Assembly: GCA_018432935.1 (NCBI GenBank)
Contig: JAHDSF010000006.1
Span: 482,598-546,597, forward strand
Length of the DNA: 64,000 nt
DNA from: Rhodospirillales bacterium
GTDB taxonomy: Bacteria > Pseudomonadota > Alphaproteobacteria > Rhodospirillales > Shumkoniaceae
Reading direction: 5' to 3'
Shown: piece by piece, positions 42,183 to 52,230 of the stretch
Layout: every line of letters begins with the position of its first letter
Position numbering within the stretch: position 1 is the stretch's first letter
Made by a program: the position numbers and the translations under genes
The notes under the pieces: model-generated
Database searches by the model: none
What the model saw: only the letters and a program-made list of their open reading frames with translations
What the model was told of the DNA's origin: nothing

Positions 42183-42473
42183 TCTTTTTCCAATGCCGTT
42201 TCTTGCGCGACCCTTCCCGCCAACCCGCCGGACGCGGAACCGAGAGGGATCGGCCACAGGGTTTAGCCCACAAAGGCCCTCCGGCGCCACTGTCCGAATG
42301 TCGGAAACGTCGGGCCGCGCGGCGCTGCCTGCCCCGCCTTCATCGGCAGGAGGAGAAATCCGACCGTTCGCATCGCCGGCTTGTCCGGGGAGGCGCGGAA
42401 GCTATCAGGTCGGAACGCCACTGGCAACGCCTCGAGCGCCGTCGCGCGCCATCATGTTCTGCACGGCGCGGGA

Positions 42474-43118
42474 TCAACTGCCGGCTGCCTCGGCGAACAC
42501 CCGGTTGAACGCCTTCACTGCCGCCGCCGGGCCTTCGGGATGGGCCCAGACACCGGCCACCACTGCCAGGAAGTCGGCGCCGGCTTCGACCAGCGGACGG
42601 CAATTGTCGACGGTGATGCCGCCGATCGCGACGCAGGGGACCGTGGTCATCTCGCTCCACCAGGCGAGGATCTCGGGCTCGGCCCGGGTTTTGGGCTGCT
42701 TGGTGCCGGTCGGAAAGAAGGCGCCGAAAGCGACGTAGTCGGCCCCCTGTTCGGCCGCCACCATGGCGAGATGGCGGGAGTCGTGGCAGGTGACGCCGAC
42801 GATCGCGTCGCTGCCCACCTCGCGCCGCGCTTGGGCGTATCCTGCGTCCTCCTGACCGATATGGACCCCGTCGCAGCCGCTCCGGGACGCCAGGTCGGGG
42901 CGGTCGTTCATCACGAGGGCGACGTCGCGGCTCTGCGCGACCGGGCGCAGTACGTCGGCGGCGCGCAAGATTGTGTCGTCGTCGGCTTCCTTGAGGCGCA
43001 GCTGCAGCGCCGCGACGTCTCCCGCATCCAGGGCCGCCGCCAGGGTTTCGGCGAACGCCTTGGGTTCGAAGGCGGGCGGGGTGAGCAGATAGAGGCGGCA
43101 ACGGGAATCGGCCATCAT
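42474..43118 (-). CDS. thiE: Thiamine-phosphate synthase
   Basis: The protein of about 214 residues has the ThiE barrel strands [17 protein letters not shown] (usually QLR-K), [47 protein letters not shown] and [10 protein letters not shown]. It couples the thiazole and pyrimidine moieties. AAGGACGC precedes the ATG pair. It is the last of a short set of genes with the unknown at 43126 (7-bp gap); no TPP riboswitch is evident upstream. Confidence 0.93.
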   Translation of the reverse strand: MMADSRCRLYLLTPPAFEPKAFAETLAAALDAGDVAALQLRLKEADDDTILRAADVLRPVAQSRDVALVMNDRPDLASRSGCDGVHIGQEDAGYAQARREVGSDAIVGVTCHDSRHLAMVAAEQGADYVAFGAFFPTGTKQPKTRAEPEILAWWSEMTTVPCVAIGGITVDNCRPLVEAGADFLAVVAGVWAHPEGPAAAVKAFNRVFAEAAGS

Positions 43119-43125
43119 GCGTCCT

Positions 43126-43530
43126 TCAGAGGTCCAGCCATCGGCGGCAGGCAGCTTCCGGGTCGGAAGCCTCGGCAAGGTCTAGGGCGAGAGGCGGGTG
43201 GGGGACAAGTGCCGATCCGCTCTTGGCGGCAATGTCGGCCAGCCGCTCCCGGAGCGGACCGGTGACGTCGCAGCAAACCGCCTCCAGGCGATGCCGGAAG
43301 GCGTTGAGCGCGCGGCCCGGCTCGTCGCGGCAGTCGAGGACGAAGGCGGCATCGGCGCCCGGTACCTTGTCGCGCGCAATTTCGGAAAGGAAGCGGAACG
43401 CCGCTGCGCCGACTGCCGCCGCCCACACCGGGGACGAGAGAACCAGGACCGGGGCGCCGCCCGCGGCAGCGGATCGCAAGGCGGCAATCGCCTGGGCGAG
43501 GTCGTGGACGACGATGGCGCGGCGCGTCAC
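43126..43530 (-). CDS. Unrecognised 134-residue protein between thiE and an exonuclease
   Basis: Starting from the GTG that overlaps the stop of the upstream exonuclease gene (GTGA at 43527-43530), the protein reads [20 protein letters not shown] and continues with alternating strands and helices ([40 protein letters not shown]). The pattern suggests a small alpha/beta fold. No catalytic motif is seen. Overlap coupling supports it as a real gene. Confidence 0.7.
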   Translation of the reverse strand: MTRRAIVVHDLAQAIAALRSAAAGGAPVLVLSSPVWAAAVGAAAFRFLSEIARDKVPGADAAFVLDCRDEPGRALNAFRHRLEAVCCDVTGPLRERLADIAAKSGSALVPHPPLALDLAEASDPEAACRRWLDL

Positions 43531-44051
43531 GCGACAGCCTCCACGCGGGCAGCGGGGAACTGCCAGCCGTCCTCGATGGCGGCAATAGCGATCCGGGCGC
43601 AGGCCAGGGCGTCGGAACGGGCATGGTGATGCTGCAGGGGGATGCACAGGTGGCGGCACACGTCGGGCAGCCGCGCCGGCCGCAACTTCCACAGCGTCCG
43701 GGCGAGTTCCACCGTGCAGACGAAGGGCAGGGCAGGGACGGGCAGGCCGCAGGCGGCGCAGCAGCCCGTCAGTACCCGCCGGTCGAAACGGGCCCAATGG
43801 GCGGCGATGAAGGCGGCGCCGTCGAGCGCGTGCTCGATGTCGCTCCAGACGGCTGCGAAGCCGGGTTCGCCGGCCACGTTCTCCCAGCGGATGCCGTGGA
43901 TGCGGGTGAACAGCATGCGCGGGCGGGGTGGTCGGATCAGACGATAGAGGACGTCGACTACCCGGGATCCCTCGACCACTGCCAAACCCACGGCGCAGGC
44001 GCTGTCGGCGCCGCCGTCGGCGGTCTCGAAATCCAGGGCCACGAACCGCAT
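43527..44051 (-). CDS. DnaQ-like DEDDh 3'-5' exonuclease
   Basis: The 174-residue protein has the three exonuclease motifs: VALDFETAD (Exo I Asp and Glu), FIAAHWARFDRRVL (Exo II Asp), and HHHARSDALACARI (Exo III His and Asp). It is a stand-alone exonuclease domain as in RNase T or DnaQ-like proteins, without a polymerase or UvrC-like partner. It is upstream of and overlapping the gene at 43126. Confidence 0.9.
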   Translation of the reverse strand: MRFVALDFETADGGADSACAVGLAVVEGSRVVDVLYRLIRPPRPRMLFTRIHGIRWENVAGEPGFAAVWSDIEHALDGAAFIAAHWARFDRRVLTGCCAACGLPVPALPFVCTVELARTLWKLRPARLPDVCRHLCIPLQHHHARSDALACARIAIAAIEDGWQFPAARVEAVA

Positions 44052-44091
44052 GCTGCTCCCCCCGAAGCCGGCGGCCCTGCCGCCGCAGCCG

Positions 44092-44625
44092 TCACCCGGG
44101 GGGTGGGGGCGGAGGATTCGCCGTGTGTTCCATCATGAACTTTATCACGGCCGCACGATCGGCTGCATTACGCAGTCCGCCGAACGTCATCTTGGTGCCC
44201 CGGGCAAAGCCGCGGGGCTGCTTGAGGAAGACGTCGAGGTTCTCGTACGTCCATTTCTGGTCGTGCATGCCGGCCATCACGTTCGAGTAGGTGAAGTCGT
44301 CGCGGTGCGCGATCGGGCCGCCGACGACATTGGCAAGGTTGGGGCCGACCTTGTTCTGCCCCCCTTCCTCGAAGGTGTGGCAAGCCATGCACTGCTTGGC
44401 GATCCGGGCGCCCGCCTGGGCGTCGGCCGCGGCGATCAGGGCAAGGGCGTTCTCCTCCTGCTTCGGCTCGGTCGGTTGCGACGCGACGGGGCCGCCGGCG
44501 GCTGCCTCTTCGGCCGGCGGCTCGGGCAGCGGCAGCACGAAAACGTCCACCGTGCGGTCGAGGCCGAGCACCAGCAGCAGCGCCACCAGCAGCGCCCCCA
44601 CCGCCTTGTCGAAGGTCGCGGTCAT
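44092..44625 (-). CDS. Membrane-anchored class I cytochrome c
   Basis: The 177-residue protein has an uncleaved N-terminal helix (about 8-24, GALLVALLLVLGLDRTVDVF), an acidic/proline linker and a cytochrome c2-like domain. The heme attachment site is QCMACHTF, with GPNLANVVGGPIAH and axial Met in GTKMTFGG. This resembles membrane-bound cytochrome c552/CycM, which carries electrons from the bc1 complex to aa3 oxidase. It lies near the oxidase genes, in line with this. GGAGGCAAG precedes the ATG. Confidence 0.92.
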   Translation of the reverse strand: MTATFDKAVGALLVALLLVLGLDRTVDVFVLPLPEPPAEEAAAGGPVASQPTEPKQEENALALIAAADAQAGARIAKQCMACHTFEEGGQNKVGPNLANVVGGPIAHRDDFTYSNVMAGMHDQKWTYENLDVFLKQPRGFARGTKMTFGGLRNAADRAAVIKFMMEHTANPPPPPPG

Positions 44626-44644
44626 GATCTTGCCTCCCGCGCGT

Positions 44645-45043
44645 TCACTCGGCCCGTCCCTCTTCCACGGGCCGGCCGACCGGATGATCGGGGTGTTCCG
44701 CGAAGGCGCGGAAGAAATAGAGCTGGAATCCGAACAGGACGAAGGCGATGGTCGCCTCAAGGGGGTCCGCATACTCGAGGCCGAACACGATGGTGGCCGC
44801 GGTGACCGCGAGGTAACCGAAGGTGGTCAGGCCCCGCGCCGCGGCAGCCAGAGGCTTCAGCCCTTCTGCCCGGGCAGCCAGCCACGAGACCCGGAGCTGC
44901 CAGGCCGCGATCAGCAGCAGGGCAGGGTAGCCGAGCAGCCGCCCCAGCCACGAGCCGGGACCAAGCAGCACGAGGACGGCCGTCAGCAGGACGGCGTTCA
45001 GGAGCGCCCAGCGCTCGGGTTTTCTGTCCATCCAGTCGCTCAA
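44645..45043 (-). CDS. Unrecognised membrane protein, 132 residues
   Basis: The protein has four predicted membrane helices (about 13-30, 38-50, 70-90 and 97-113) and short charged termini. No family is recognised. It lies 19 bp upstream of the cytochrome c gene on the same strand, so it is probably co-transcribed and may serve respiratory assembly. Confidence 0.7.
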   Translation of the reverse strand: MSDWMDRKPERWALLNAVLLTAVLVLLGPGSWLGRLLGYPALLLIAAWQLRVSWLAARAEGLKPLAAAARGLTTFGYLAVTAATIVFGLEYADPLEATIAFVLFGFQLYFFRAFAEHPDHPVGRPVEEGRAE

Positions 45044-45153
45044 GGGCTTTCCACCAGACCAGAACCAATCCCCCGGGGACCCGACTCCCCCGCGGGAGAC
45101 GAGCCGTCGTCGGCTTTAATAAGAAGCAGTCCAGCCGTTTTCAAGACGCGTAC

Positions 45154-45759
45154 TCAGAGGAGCGAGCGGATCTTTTCGGCCATCTCCGATGCTTCGGTGC
45201 CGTGGCTGAAGTGGGTCATGTAGCGGCCTTCGCGATCCATCAGGAACACCAGCGACGAATGGTCGACCAAGTAGGAATCGGGATCGTTCCCGGGCTCTGG
45301 GACGCGCGCGTAGTAGATGCGGTACGCCTTGGCCGCGCGGGCAACCTGGTCGCGGGTGCCGGTCAACGCCACCAGGCGGGGATGGAAGTACCTGACGTAG
45401 GTTGCCAGGTGCTCGGGCGTGTCCCGATCAGGGTCGACGGTGATGAAGATGGGAATGACGTCGCGTCCTTCGTAGCCGAGTATCTCGATCGCCTCCGCCA
45501 TCGTCGACAGGGTCGTCGGGCAGACGTCGGGGCAGAACGTGTAGCCGAAGTAGACCAGCATATACTTGCCGCGGAACGAGGCGTCGGAGACCATCCGCCC
45601 TTCGTGGTTCATCAGTTCGAACGAGCCGCCCACGTCGGCGCGGCCGGTCGAGGAGGTGGCTGCCGCCTGCGGGCTGTGGGAGCCGATGTAGAGAACCACG
45701 GCAAGCCAGACGACGGCGATCCCGCCCAGGCTCATGAATAACAGCGTACGCGACCGCAT
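45154..45759 (-). CDS. SCO1/SenC copper chaperone
   Basis: The 201-residue protein has an N-terminal membrane anchor (about 4-24) and a thioredoxin-fold domain with the copper-binding YTFCPDVCPTTL (CxxxC) and the third ligand His in VDHSSLVFL. SCO proteins deliver copper to the CuA site of cytochrome oxidase subunit II. AGGAAGG precedes the ATG at 45759. Its neighbours (cytochrome c, DUF983, oxidase genes) match that function. Confidence 0.92.
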   Translation of the reverse strand: MRSRTLLFMSLGGIAVVWLAVVLYIGSHSPQAAATSSTGRADVGGSFELMNHEGRMVSDASFRGKYMLVYFGYTFCPDVCPTTLSTMAEAIEILGYEGRDVIPIFITVDPDRDTPEHLATYVRYFHPRLVALTGTRDQVARAAKAYRIYYARVPEPGNDPDSYLVDHSSLVFLMDREGRYMTHFSHGTEASEMAEKIRSLL

Positions 45760-45899
45760 CGATCGCCTTCCTCCGAGCATTCACCCCCGCGGACGCATAT
45801 AAGAGCCGGCCCTGCGGCCGGCAACACGTCGTTGAAGCGGCCGCCGCGCGCCGCCATATGTTCGGCAACCACTCTGCAACCTGCCCAGCGTTCTCCTCG

Positions 45900-46256
45900 A
45901 TGACCGAAACGACCCCCGTGCTGTCCGGCCTGCGTGGCCGTTGTCCTAGATGCGGCCGCGGCAAGCTCTTCACGGGCTATCTCCGAATTGCGGACCGCTG
46001 CGACTATTGCGGCGAGCATCTCGGACACCTCCGGGCTGACGACGGTCCGGCCTTCTTCGCGATGCTGGCAGCCACAGTGTTGGGGGTGCCGGTCGGACTG
46101 CTGCTGGCCGCGTGGACCGACCTTGGCGCGGGCGGCATGGTGGCGGCGCTGTCGGCGGCCGTGGTCGCGCTGTGTCTTGTCCTGCTGCCGCTCTTCAAGG
46201 GGGCGATGATCGGGGCGCTGTGGCGTCACGGCCTGAGGGGCGACGAAACGCAATGA
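45900..46256 (+). CDS. DUF983 membrane protein
   Basis: The 118-residue protein has two zinc-ribbon-like pairs (CPRCGRGKLF and CDYCGEHL) followed by two membrane helices (about 53-72 and 80-101). DUF983 proteins are common near cytochrome oxidase genes in alphaproteobacteria. The start MTETTPVLSGLRGRCPRCGR fits the family. Confidence 0.9.
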   Translation: MTETTPVLSGLRGRCPRCGRGKLFTGYLRIADRCDYCGEHLGHLRADDGPAFFAMLAATVLGVPVGLLLAAWTDLGAGGMVAALSAAVVALCLVLLPLFKGAMIGALWRHGLRGDETQ

Positions 46257-46282
46257 GCTGAAAGGCACGGGGGCCGAGCGAG

Positions 46283-46477
46283 ATGACCTCTTTCCTGGAA
46301 ATCCTGTTGATGATCCTGCTGCTGGCAGTGGTAGGGGTGCTGATCGCGGGGGTCGCCACCATGGGGCACCCGAACCCGAACATCCGGCGCTACAACAACA
46401 CTTTGATGCGCTATCGCGTGATCCTGCAGGCGGCCGCGGTGGCGCTGCTCGGGCTGCTGATCTACCTGTCAGCCTGA
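46283..46477 (+). CDS. Twin-transmembrane protein, HIG1-like
   Basis: The 64-residue protein has two helices joined by MGHPNPNIRRYNNTLMRYRV, with the RRYNN-MRYRV charged loop of bacterial HIG1/twin-TM proteins. Related mitochondrial proteins stabilise cytochrome oxidase. It lies 26 bp after the DUF983 gene and converges with ctaE. Confidence 0.88.
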   Translation: MTSFLEILLMILLLAVVGVLIAGVATMGHPNPNIRRYNNTLMRYRVILQAAAVALLGLLIYLSA

Positions 46478-46484
46478 CGCCGGA

Positions 46485-47309
46485 TCACTGGGCCACCGGG
46501 GCGGCGCCCAAGGTGCTGCCCCACCAGTAGACCCAGGTGAACAGAAACAGCCACACCACGTCGACGAAGTGCCAGTACCACGCCGCCGCGAGCAGGCCGA
46601 TGTGCTTCTCGGGGGTGAAGTGGCCCTTCGCCGCCCGCACCCAGCACACCAGCAGGAACACCGCGCCGACGAAGACATGAAAGCCGTGGAAGCCGGTCGC
46701 CATGTAGAAGGTGGACGGGAAGATCCCCTCCTTGAATCCGAACGTGGCTTCGGCGAATTCGTGGATCTGCACGGCGAGGAAGATGACGCCCAGGATCACG
46801 GTCATGGCGAGGCCGCGCACCAGGCGGTCGCGCCGGCCCTCGATCATGGCATGGTGGGCGCCCGTGACGGTCGCTCCGGAGGTGAGCAGGATCAGGGTGT
46901 TGAGAAACGGCAGGCCCCATGTCCTGACGGCCTCGATGCCCTCGGGCGGCCACGTCTTCTGCGCGGTGACGCTGAACAGCGGCGAGGCGGCGTGGAAGAA
47001 CGCCCAGAAGAAGGCGGCGAAGAACATGACCTCGGAGATGATGAACAGGATCATGCCCCAGCGCAGGCCCTGCTGCACGCGGTCGGTATGGGCGGTGCCG
47101 GTGCGCGACTCCCGGATGACGTCCCGCCACCAACCCGCCATTGTCCCCAGCACCACCAGCAACCCTACGGCGAAGACCACGGGCGTGCCGCCGTGCATGT
47201 AGAGGATGCCTCCGAGCGCGGCGAGGAACGCCCCGAACGTGCCGGTAAACGGCCAGGGGCTGGGGTCGACCATGTGGAAAGGGTGCTTCTTCTCGGTCTC
47301 GACCGACAT
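46485..47309 (-). CDS. ctaE: Cytochrome c oxidase subunit III
   Basis: The 274-residue, seven-helix subunit begins KKHPFHMVDPSPWPFTGTFG and has FFWAFFHAA, YMATGFHGFHVFVGAVFL and AAWYWHFVDVVWLFLFTWVY, all typical of aa3 oxidases. It is the last gene of the ctaC-ctaD-ctaG-ctaE operon. GAGGAGACGAGAACC precedes the ATG. Confidence 0.96.
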   Translation of the reverse strand: MSVETEKKHPFHMVDPSPWPFTGTFGAFLAALGGILYMHGGTPVVFAVGLLVVLGTMAGWWRDVIRESRTGTAHTDRVQQGLRWGMILFIISEVMFFAAFFWAFFHAASPLFSVTAQKTWPPEGIEAVRTWGLPFLNTLILLTSGATVTGAHHAMIEGRRDRLVRGLAMTVILGVIFLAVQIHEFAEATFGFKEGIFPSTFYMATGFHGFHVFVGAVFLLVCWVRAAKGHFTPEKHIGLLAAAWYWHFVDVVWLFLFTWVYWWGSTLGAAPVAQ

Positions 47310-47322
47310 GGTTCTCGTCTCC

Positions 47323-47913
47323 TCAGCTGCCCCGCCCCGGGACGGCAGGTGGCGCCGCGGCCGCCTTGTCATCCCGGAAGAAGGTGTAGGACAGTGTCAG
47401 GGTGCCGACGTCACGCGCATTGGGATCATCGAGAATGGCGGGGTCGACGTAGAACAGCACCGGCATCGACATTTCCTGCCCGGGCTCCAGACGCTGCTCG
47501 GTGAAGCAGAAGCATTCGATCTTGGTGAAGTACTGCGCCGCCTTGAACGGGGTGACGTTGAAGGTGGCGGTTCCCACCACCGGCGTCTTGCCGGTATTGC
47601 GGGCGGTGTAGTGAACGAGCGTTTCCTCGCCGAGGGTGACGGTGACCTTCGGCTGTACCGGCTTGAACGTCCACGGCAGGTTGCGGGCCACGTTGGAATC
47701 GAAGCGGACCTCGATGCTGAGGCCGTTTGGGTTTCCCCCGACGTGCTCGCCGGCGGCCAGCTTGGGCGTGCCGGCGTAGCCGGTCACCTGGCAGAAGAGG
47801 GTGTAGAGGGGCACCGCGGCGAAGGCGAGCCCGACCATTCCTCCCACCACTCCGAACAGGGTCAGGGCGAGGACGGTGTTCTTGCGGCGGGCATCGGCCG
47901 GATCGTAGGACAT
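47323..47913 (-). CDS. ctaG: Cytochrome oxidase assembly protein CtaG/Cox11
   Basis: The 196-residue protein has one N-terminal membrane helix (about 13-37) and a periplasmic domain with the copper-binding pair KIECFCFTEQ. It inserts CuB into subunit I. The Cys near the helix end (LFCQVTGYAGT) is also conserved. It lies between ctaD and ctaE with gaps of 13 bp on each side. Confidence 0.95.
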   Translation of the reverse strand: MSYDPADARRKNTVLALTLFGVVGGMVGLAFAAVPLYTLFCQVTGYAGTPKLAAGEHVGGNPNGLSIEVRFDSNVARNLPWTFKPVQPKVTVTLGEETLVHYTARNTGKTPVVGTATFNVTPFKAAQYFTKIECFCFTEQRLEPGQEMSMPVLFYVDPAILDDPNARDVGTLTLSYTFFRDDKAAAAPPAVPGRGS

Positions 47914-47926
47914 CCGCAGCGCCTCC

Positions 47927-49570
<1,644 letters not shown>

Positions 49571-50401
49571 TCAGCGGGTTTCCGAAGCGACCTGGACCGG
49601 CGTGCCATCGGCGCGCGCGAACTTCGTCTGCGCCTCCCTCACCCAGGTGGCGAACCGGTCCTTCGATACGACCTCGACGGTGATCGGCATGAAGGCGTGG
49701 TTGACGCCGCACAGTTCGGAGCATTGGCCGTAGTACACACCCTCGTGGTCGGCGTTGATCCAGGTCTCGTTGATGCGGCCGGGAACCGAATCGACCTTGA
49801 CCCCGAACGCCGGCACCGCCCAGGCGTGAATCACGTCCTGCGAGGTCACCAGAACGCGGACCGTGGTGTTGACCGGGATGACGATCCGATTGTCGGTCTC
49901 GAGCAGCCTCGGCGCCCCGGCGGGCAGCTTGTCGTCCGCCAGCATCACGGCGTCGAAGGTGAAGCCACCATGGTCGGGGTACTCGTAGCCCCAGAACCAC
50001 TGGTAGCCGGTCACCTTGATCGTCATCTCGGCGTCCTGCGCGCGGTCCATGAAGTAGAGGAGCTTGACCGAGGGCACCGCGATGGCGGCTACGATCACGG
50101 CCGGAATCACCGTCCACGTGATCTCGAGCCAGGTGTTGTGGCTGGCGGTCGACGGCCGCGGGTTCCGTTTCGCGTTGAAGCGCCAGATGATGTAGACGAG
50201 CAGCACCAGGACCAGCAGGCACACCGCCAGGACGATGGCGAATACGATGTGCCACAAGATGCGGATGTCGCTGGCCACTTCGGTTGCCGCCGGCTGCATG
50301 CCGATGCCCCACGGTTCCGGCTGGGCGGCCAGCGCGGCCCCCGCCAGGCACGCAAGAACAAGCGCCACAGCTCCGCGGCTCAGAACTCTGATCACGCGCA
50401 T
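49571..50401 (-). CDS. ctaC: Cytochrome c oxidase subunit II
   Basis: The 276-residue protein has a signal peptide, two membrane helices (about 47-72 and 92-112) and a cupredoxin domain. The CuA ligands lie in DVIHAWAVPAFG and YYGQCSELCGVNHAFMPITV. No C-terminal cytochrome c is fused. The ATG at 50401, preceded by GGGGGATGACCGGA, is preferred over two upstream ATGs. It is the first gene of the oxidase operon. Confidence 0.96.
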   Translation of the reverse strand: MRVIRVLSRGAVALVLACLAGAALAAQPEPWGIGMQPAATEVASDIRILWHIVFAIVLAVCLLVLVLLVYIIWRFNAKRNPRPSTASHNTWLEITWTVIPAVIVAAIAVPSVKLLYFMDRAQDAEMTIKVTGYQWFWGYEYPDHGGFTFDAVMLADDKLPAGAPRLLETDNRIVIPVNTTVRVLVTSQDVIHAWAVPAFGVKVDSVPGRINETWINADHEGVYYGQCSELCGVNHAFMPITVEVVSKDRFATWVREAQTKFARADGTPVQVASETR

Positions 50402-50569
50402 TCCGGTCATCCCCCACAGAAGCATCCCGAGGCCGCCGCGAGCCGATTTTCCGGGGCCGCGGGCCGGACGCGTTCTTATCTTGGGTTGACGACATGCGTC
50501 TGCAACGCGATATCAACACAAAAATAACGGATAGCCCGGCAGGGAGGCGGGCCAACCGGCGGGGGTTCG

Positions 50570-50656
50570 ATGAGAAACAGAGATCGGCTGATCCTGGCGT
50601 TCGCCCTGCTTGGCGTCGCCGTGCTGATGTACGTCAGCATCTTCTTCGTCTTGTGA
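50570..50656 (+). CDS. 28-residue single-helix protein upstream of the heme A genes
   Basis: The short frame reads MRNRDRLILAFALLGVAVLM then YVSIFFVL and stop: a basic start and one membrane helix. GGGGGTTCG precedes the ATG. It is the first frame of the unit that continues with DUF420, ctaA and ctaB, and it may be a small oxidase assembly or subunit peptide. It is too short for family assignment by eye. Confidence 0.6.
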   Translation: MRNRDRLILAFALLGVAVLMYVSIFFVL

Positions 50657-50700
50657 CGTCTCGCGGCGCCGCGTCTCGCGGCCGTCGCCCGGAGGAATCG

Positions 50701-51132
50701 ATGATCGCGGTGCCAGATCTTCCGCATTTCATTGCGGCCTTCAACGCGCTGTCCGTCGTCTGCATCGTCCTGGGATGGCGCTTCATCCGCCAGGGGCGGC
50801 GCATCGCCCATCGCAACGCGATGGTCGGGGCGCTCGTCTTCTCGGGCCTCTTCCTGGCCGTGTACGTGGTCTACCATCTCAATGCCGGCGTCGCTCGCTT
50901 CGGCGGCGAAGGCGTCATCCGGCAGGCATACTTCGCCTTCCTGATTGGGCACGTCATCCTGGCCATCGTCATCACCCCGCTGGTGCCGCTGACGGTGTGG
51001 CGGGCGGTGCGGGGGCGCTTCGAACTGCATCGGCAGATCGCGCGCTGGACCCTTCCGGTGTGGCTGTACGTCGGCGTTTCCGGCGTTTTCGTCTACGTGA
51101 TGGCGATCCACCTCTTTCCCTACCAGGCATGA
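50701..51132 (+). CDS. DUF420 membrane protein
   Basis: The 143-residue protein has four membrane helices and DUF420 residues: FNALSVVCIVLGWRFIRQGR, HRNAMVGALVFSGLFLAVYV, YHLNAG and LHRQIARWTLPVWLYVGVSG. The family is linked to heme-copper oxidase assembly (related to CtaM). GGAGGAATCG precedes the ATG. Its stop overlaps a possible upstream ATG of ctaA. Confidence 0.9.
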   Translation: MIAVPDLPHFIAAFNALSVVCIVLGWRFIRQGRRIAHRNAMVGALVFSGLFLAVYVVYHLNAGVARFGGEGVIRQAYFAFLIGHVILAIVITPLVPLTVWRAVRGRFELHRQIARWTLPVWLYVGVSGVFVYVMAIHLFPYQA

Positions 51133-51146
51133 ACGGGGAACGGGAC

Positions 51147-52214
51147 ATGGAACAGGAGCGGCGACATCGCGCGATCGCAGTCTGGCTGCTGGTTGTGGTG
51201 GCCGCGGTGTTCGGCATGATCGTGCTGGGCGGACTGACCCGGCTGACGGAATCCGGGCTCTCGATGGTCGACTGGAAACCGGTGACCGGCTGGCTTCCCC
51301 CGTTGACCGAGGCGGAGTGGGAGGAGGCGTTCGCCGCCTACCGCCAGTATCCAGAGTATGCCTTGCGCAACGTCCACATGACGCTGGCCGGCTTCCAGGA
51401 GATCTACTGGCTGGAATACCTTCACCGCCTGTGGGGGCGCATGATCGGAGTCCTGTTCGCGGTGCCGTTCCTGGTGTTCCTGGCCCGCGGCTGGATCGGC
51501 CGCCGCATGGGCTGGCGCCTCGCCTCGGTGTTCGTGCTCGGCGGGCTGCAGGGCGCGATGGGGTGGTACATGGTGCTGAGCGGGATGGTCGATCGCCCCG
51601 ACGTCAGCCAGTACCGCCTCACCGCCCACCTCGTTTTCGCCCTCGCCATCCTGGCGGCGCTGCTGTGGATGGCGATGGATCTCCTGAGCTCCAGGCGGTC
51701 GCCCTCCGCTTCAGGGGGCGGAGAGGGAGGCCTCGCCTGGGGGGCTCGGGGGGTGCTGGCGCTGGTGGTTCTCGCCATTACCGCCGGCGGCTTCGTCGCC
51801 GGTACCGGGGCCGGCTTCACCCACAATACGTATCCCTTGATGGAGGGCTCGCTGCTGCCTTCCGGTCTCTACGCCATGGACCCGTGGTGGCGCAGCGCCT
51901 TCGAAGACCTGACGACGATCCAGTTCCAGCACCGGCATCTCGGCGAGCTGACCGGCGTCGCGACCCTGGCGTTGTGGGCCCTGGGCCGCCGCCGGGGCGT
52001 ACGCGGCACGGCGGCGACGGCGCTTGACGTGCTTGCGGCGGCGGTGATGGCCCAGGTTGGACTCGGGATCTTAACTCTGCTCCTGGTCGTGCCCATATGG
52101 GCTGCTGCGCTCCATCAGGCCGGTGCCGTGCTGGTGTTCGGGGCTGCCTTATGGAGCGTTCATCAACTTCGCCCCGCGCCGGCGGCTGCGGCGGCGGTGC
52201 CGGCGACGGCATAG
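51147..52214 (+). CDS. ctaA: Heme A synthase
   Basis: The 355-residue, eight-helix protein converts heme O to heme A. The paired-histidine helices are seen in IYWLEYLHRLWGRMIG, TAHLVFALAI, FQHRHLGELTG and ALHQAGAVLV, and the N-terminal GGLTRLTESGLSMVDWKPVTG is diagnostic. A loop at about residues 183-197 (SRRSPSASGGGEGGL) is encoded by a GC palindrome resembling an extragenic repeat. ATG 51129, overlapping the DUF420 stop, is an alternative start. Confidence 0.94.
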   Translation: MEQERRHRAIAVWLLVVVAAVFGMIVLGGLTRLTESGLSMVDWKPVTGWLPPLTEAEWEEAFAAYRQYPEYALRNVHMTLAGFQEIYWLEYLHRLWGRMIGVLFAVPFLVFLARGWIGRRMGWRLASVFVLGGLQGAMGWYMVLSGMVDRPDVSQYRLTAHLVFALAILAALLWMAMDLLSSRRSPSASGGGEGGLAWGARGVLALVVLAITAGGFVAGTGAGFTHNTYPLMEGSLLPSGLYAMDPWWRSAFEDLTTIQFQHRHLGELTGVATLALWALGRRRGVRGTAATALDVLAAAVMAQVGLGILTLLLVVPIWAAALHQAGAVLVFGAALWSVHQLRPAPAAAAAVPATA

Positions 52215-52230
52215 CATGGGGGGGACTCGC

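Noticed and set aside
42183..42473. Possible TPP riboswitch before thiE
   Set aside because: The gap lies downstream of thiE relative to its transcription, and no THI-box-like sequence was seen near 43118 or 44051.
45104..45120. Small hairpin AGCCG-TCGT-CGGCT as terminator
   Set aside because: The stem is only five base pairs and lies upstream of, not after, a gene end in a usable orientation; too weak to call.
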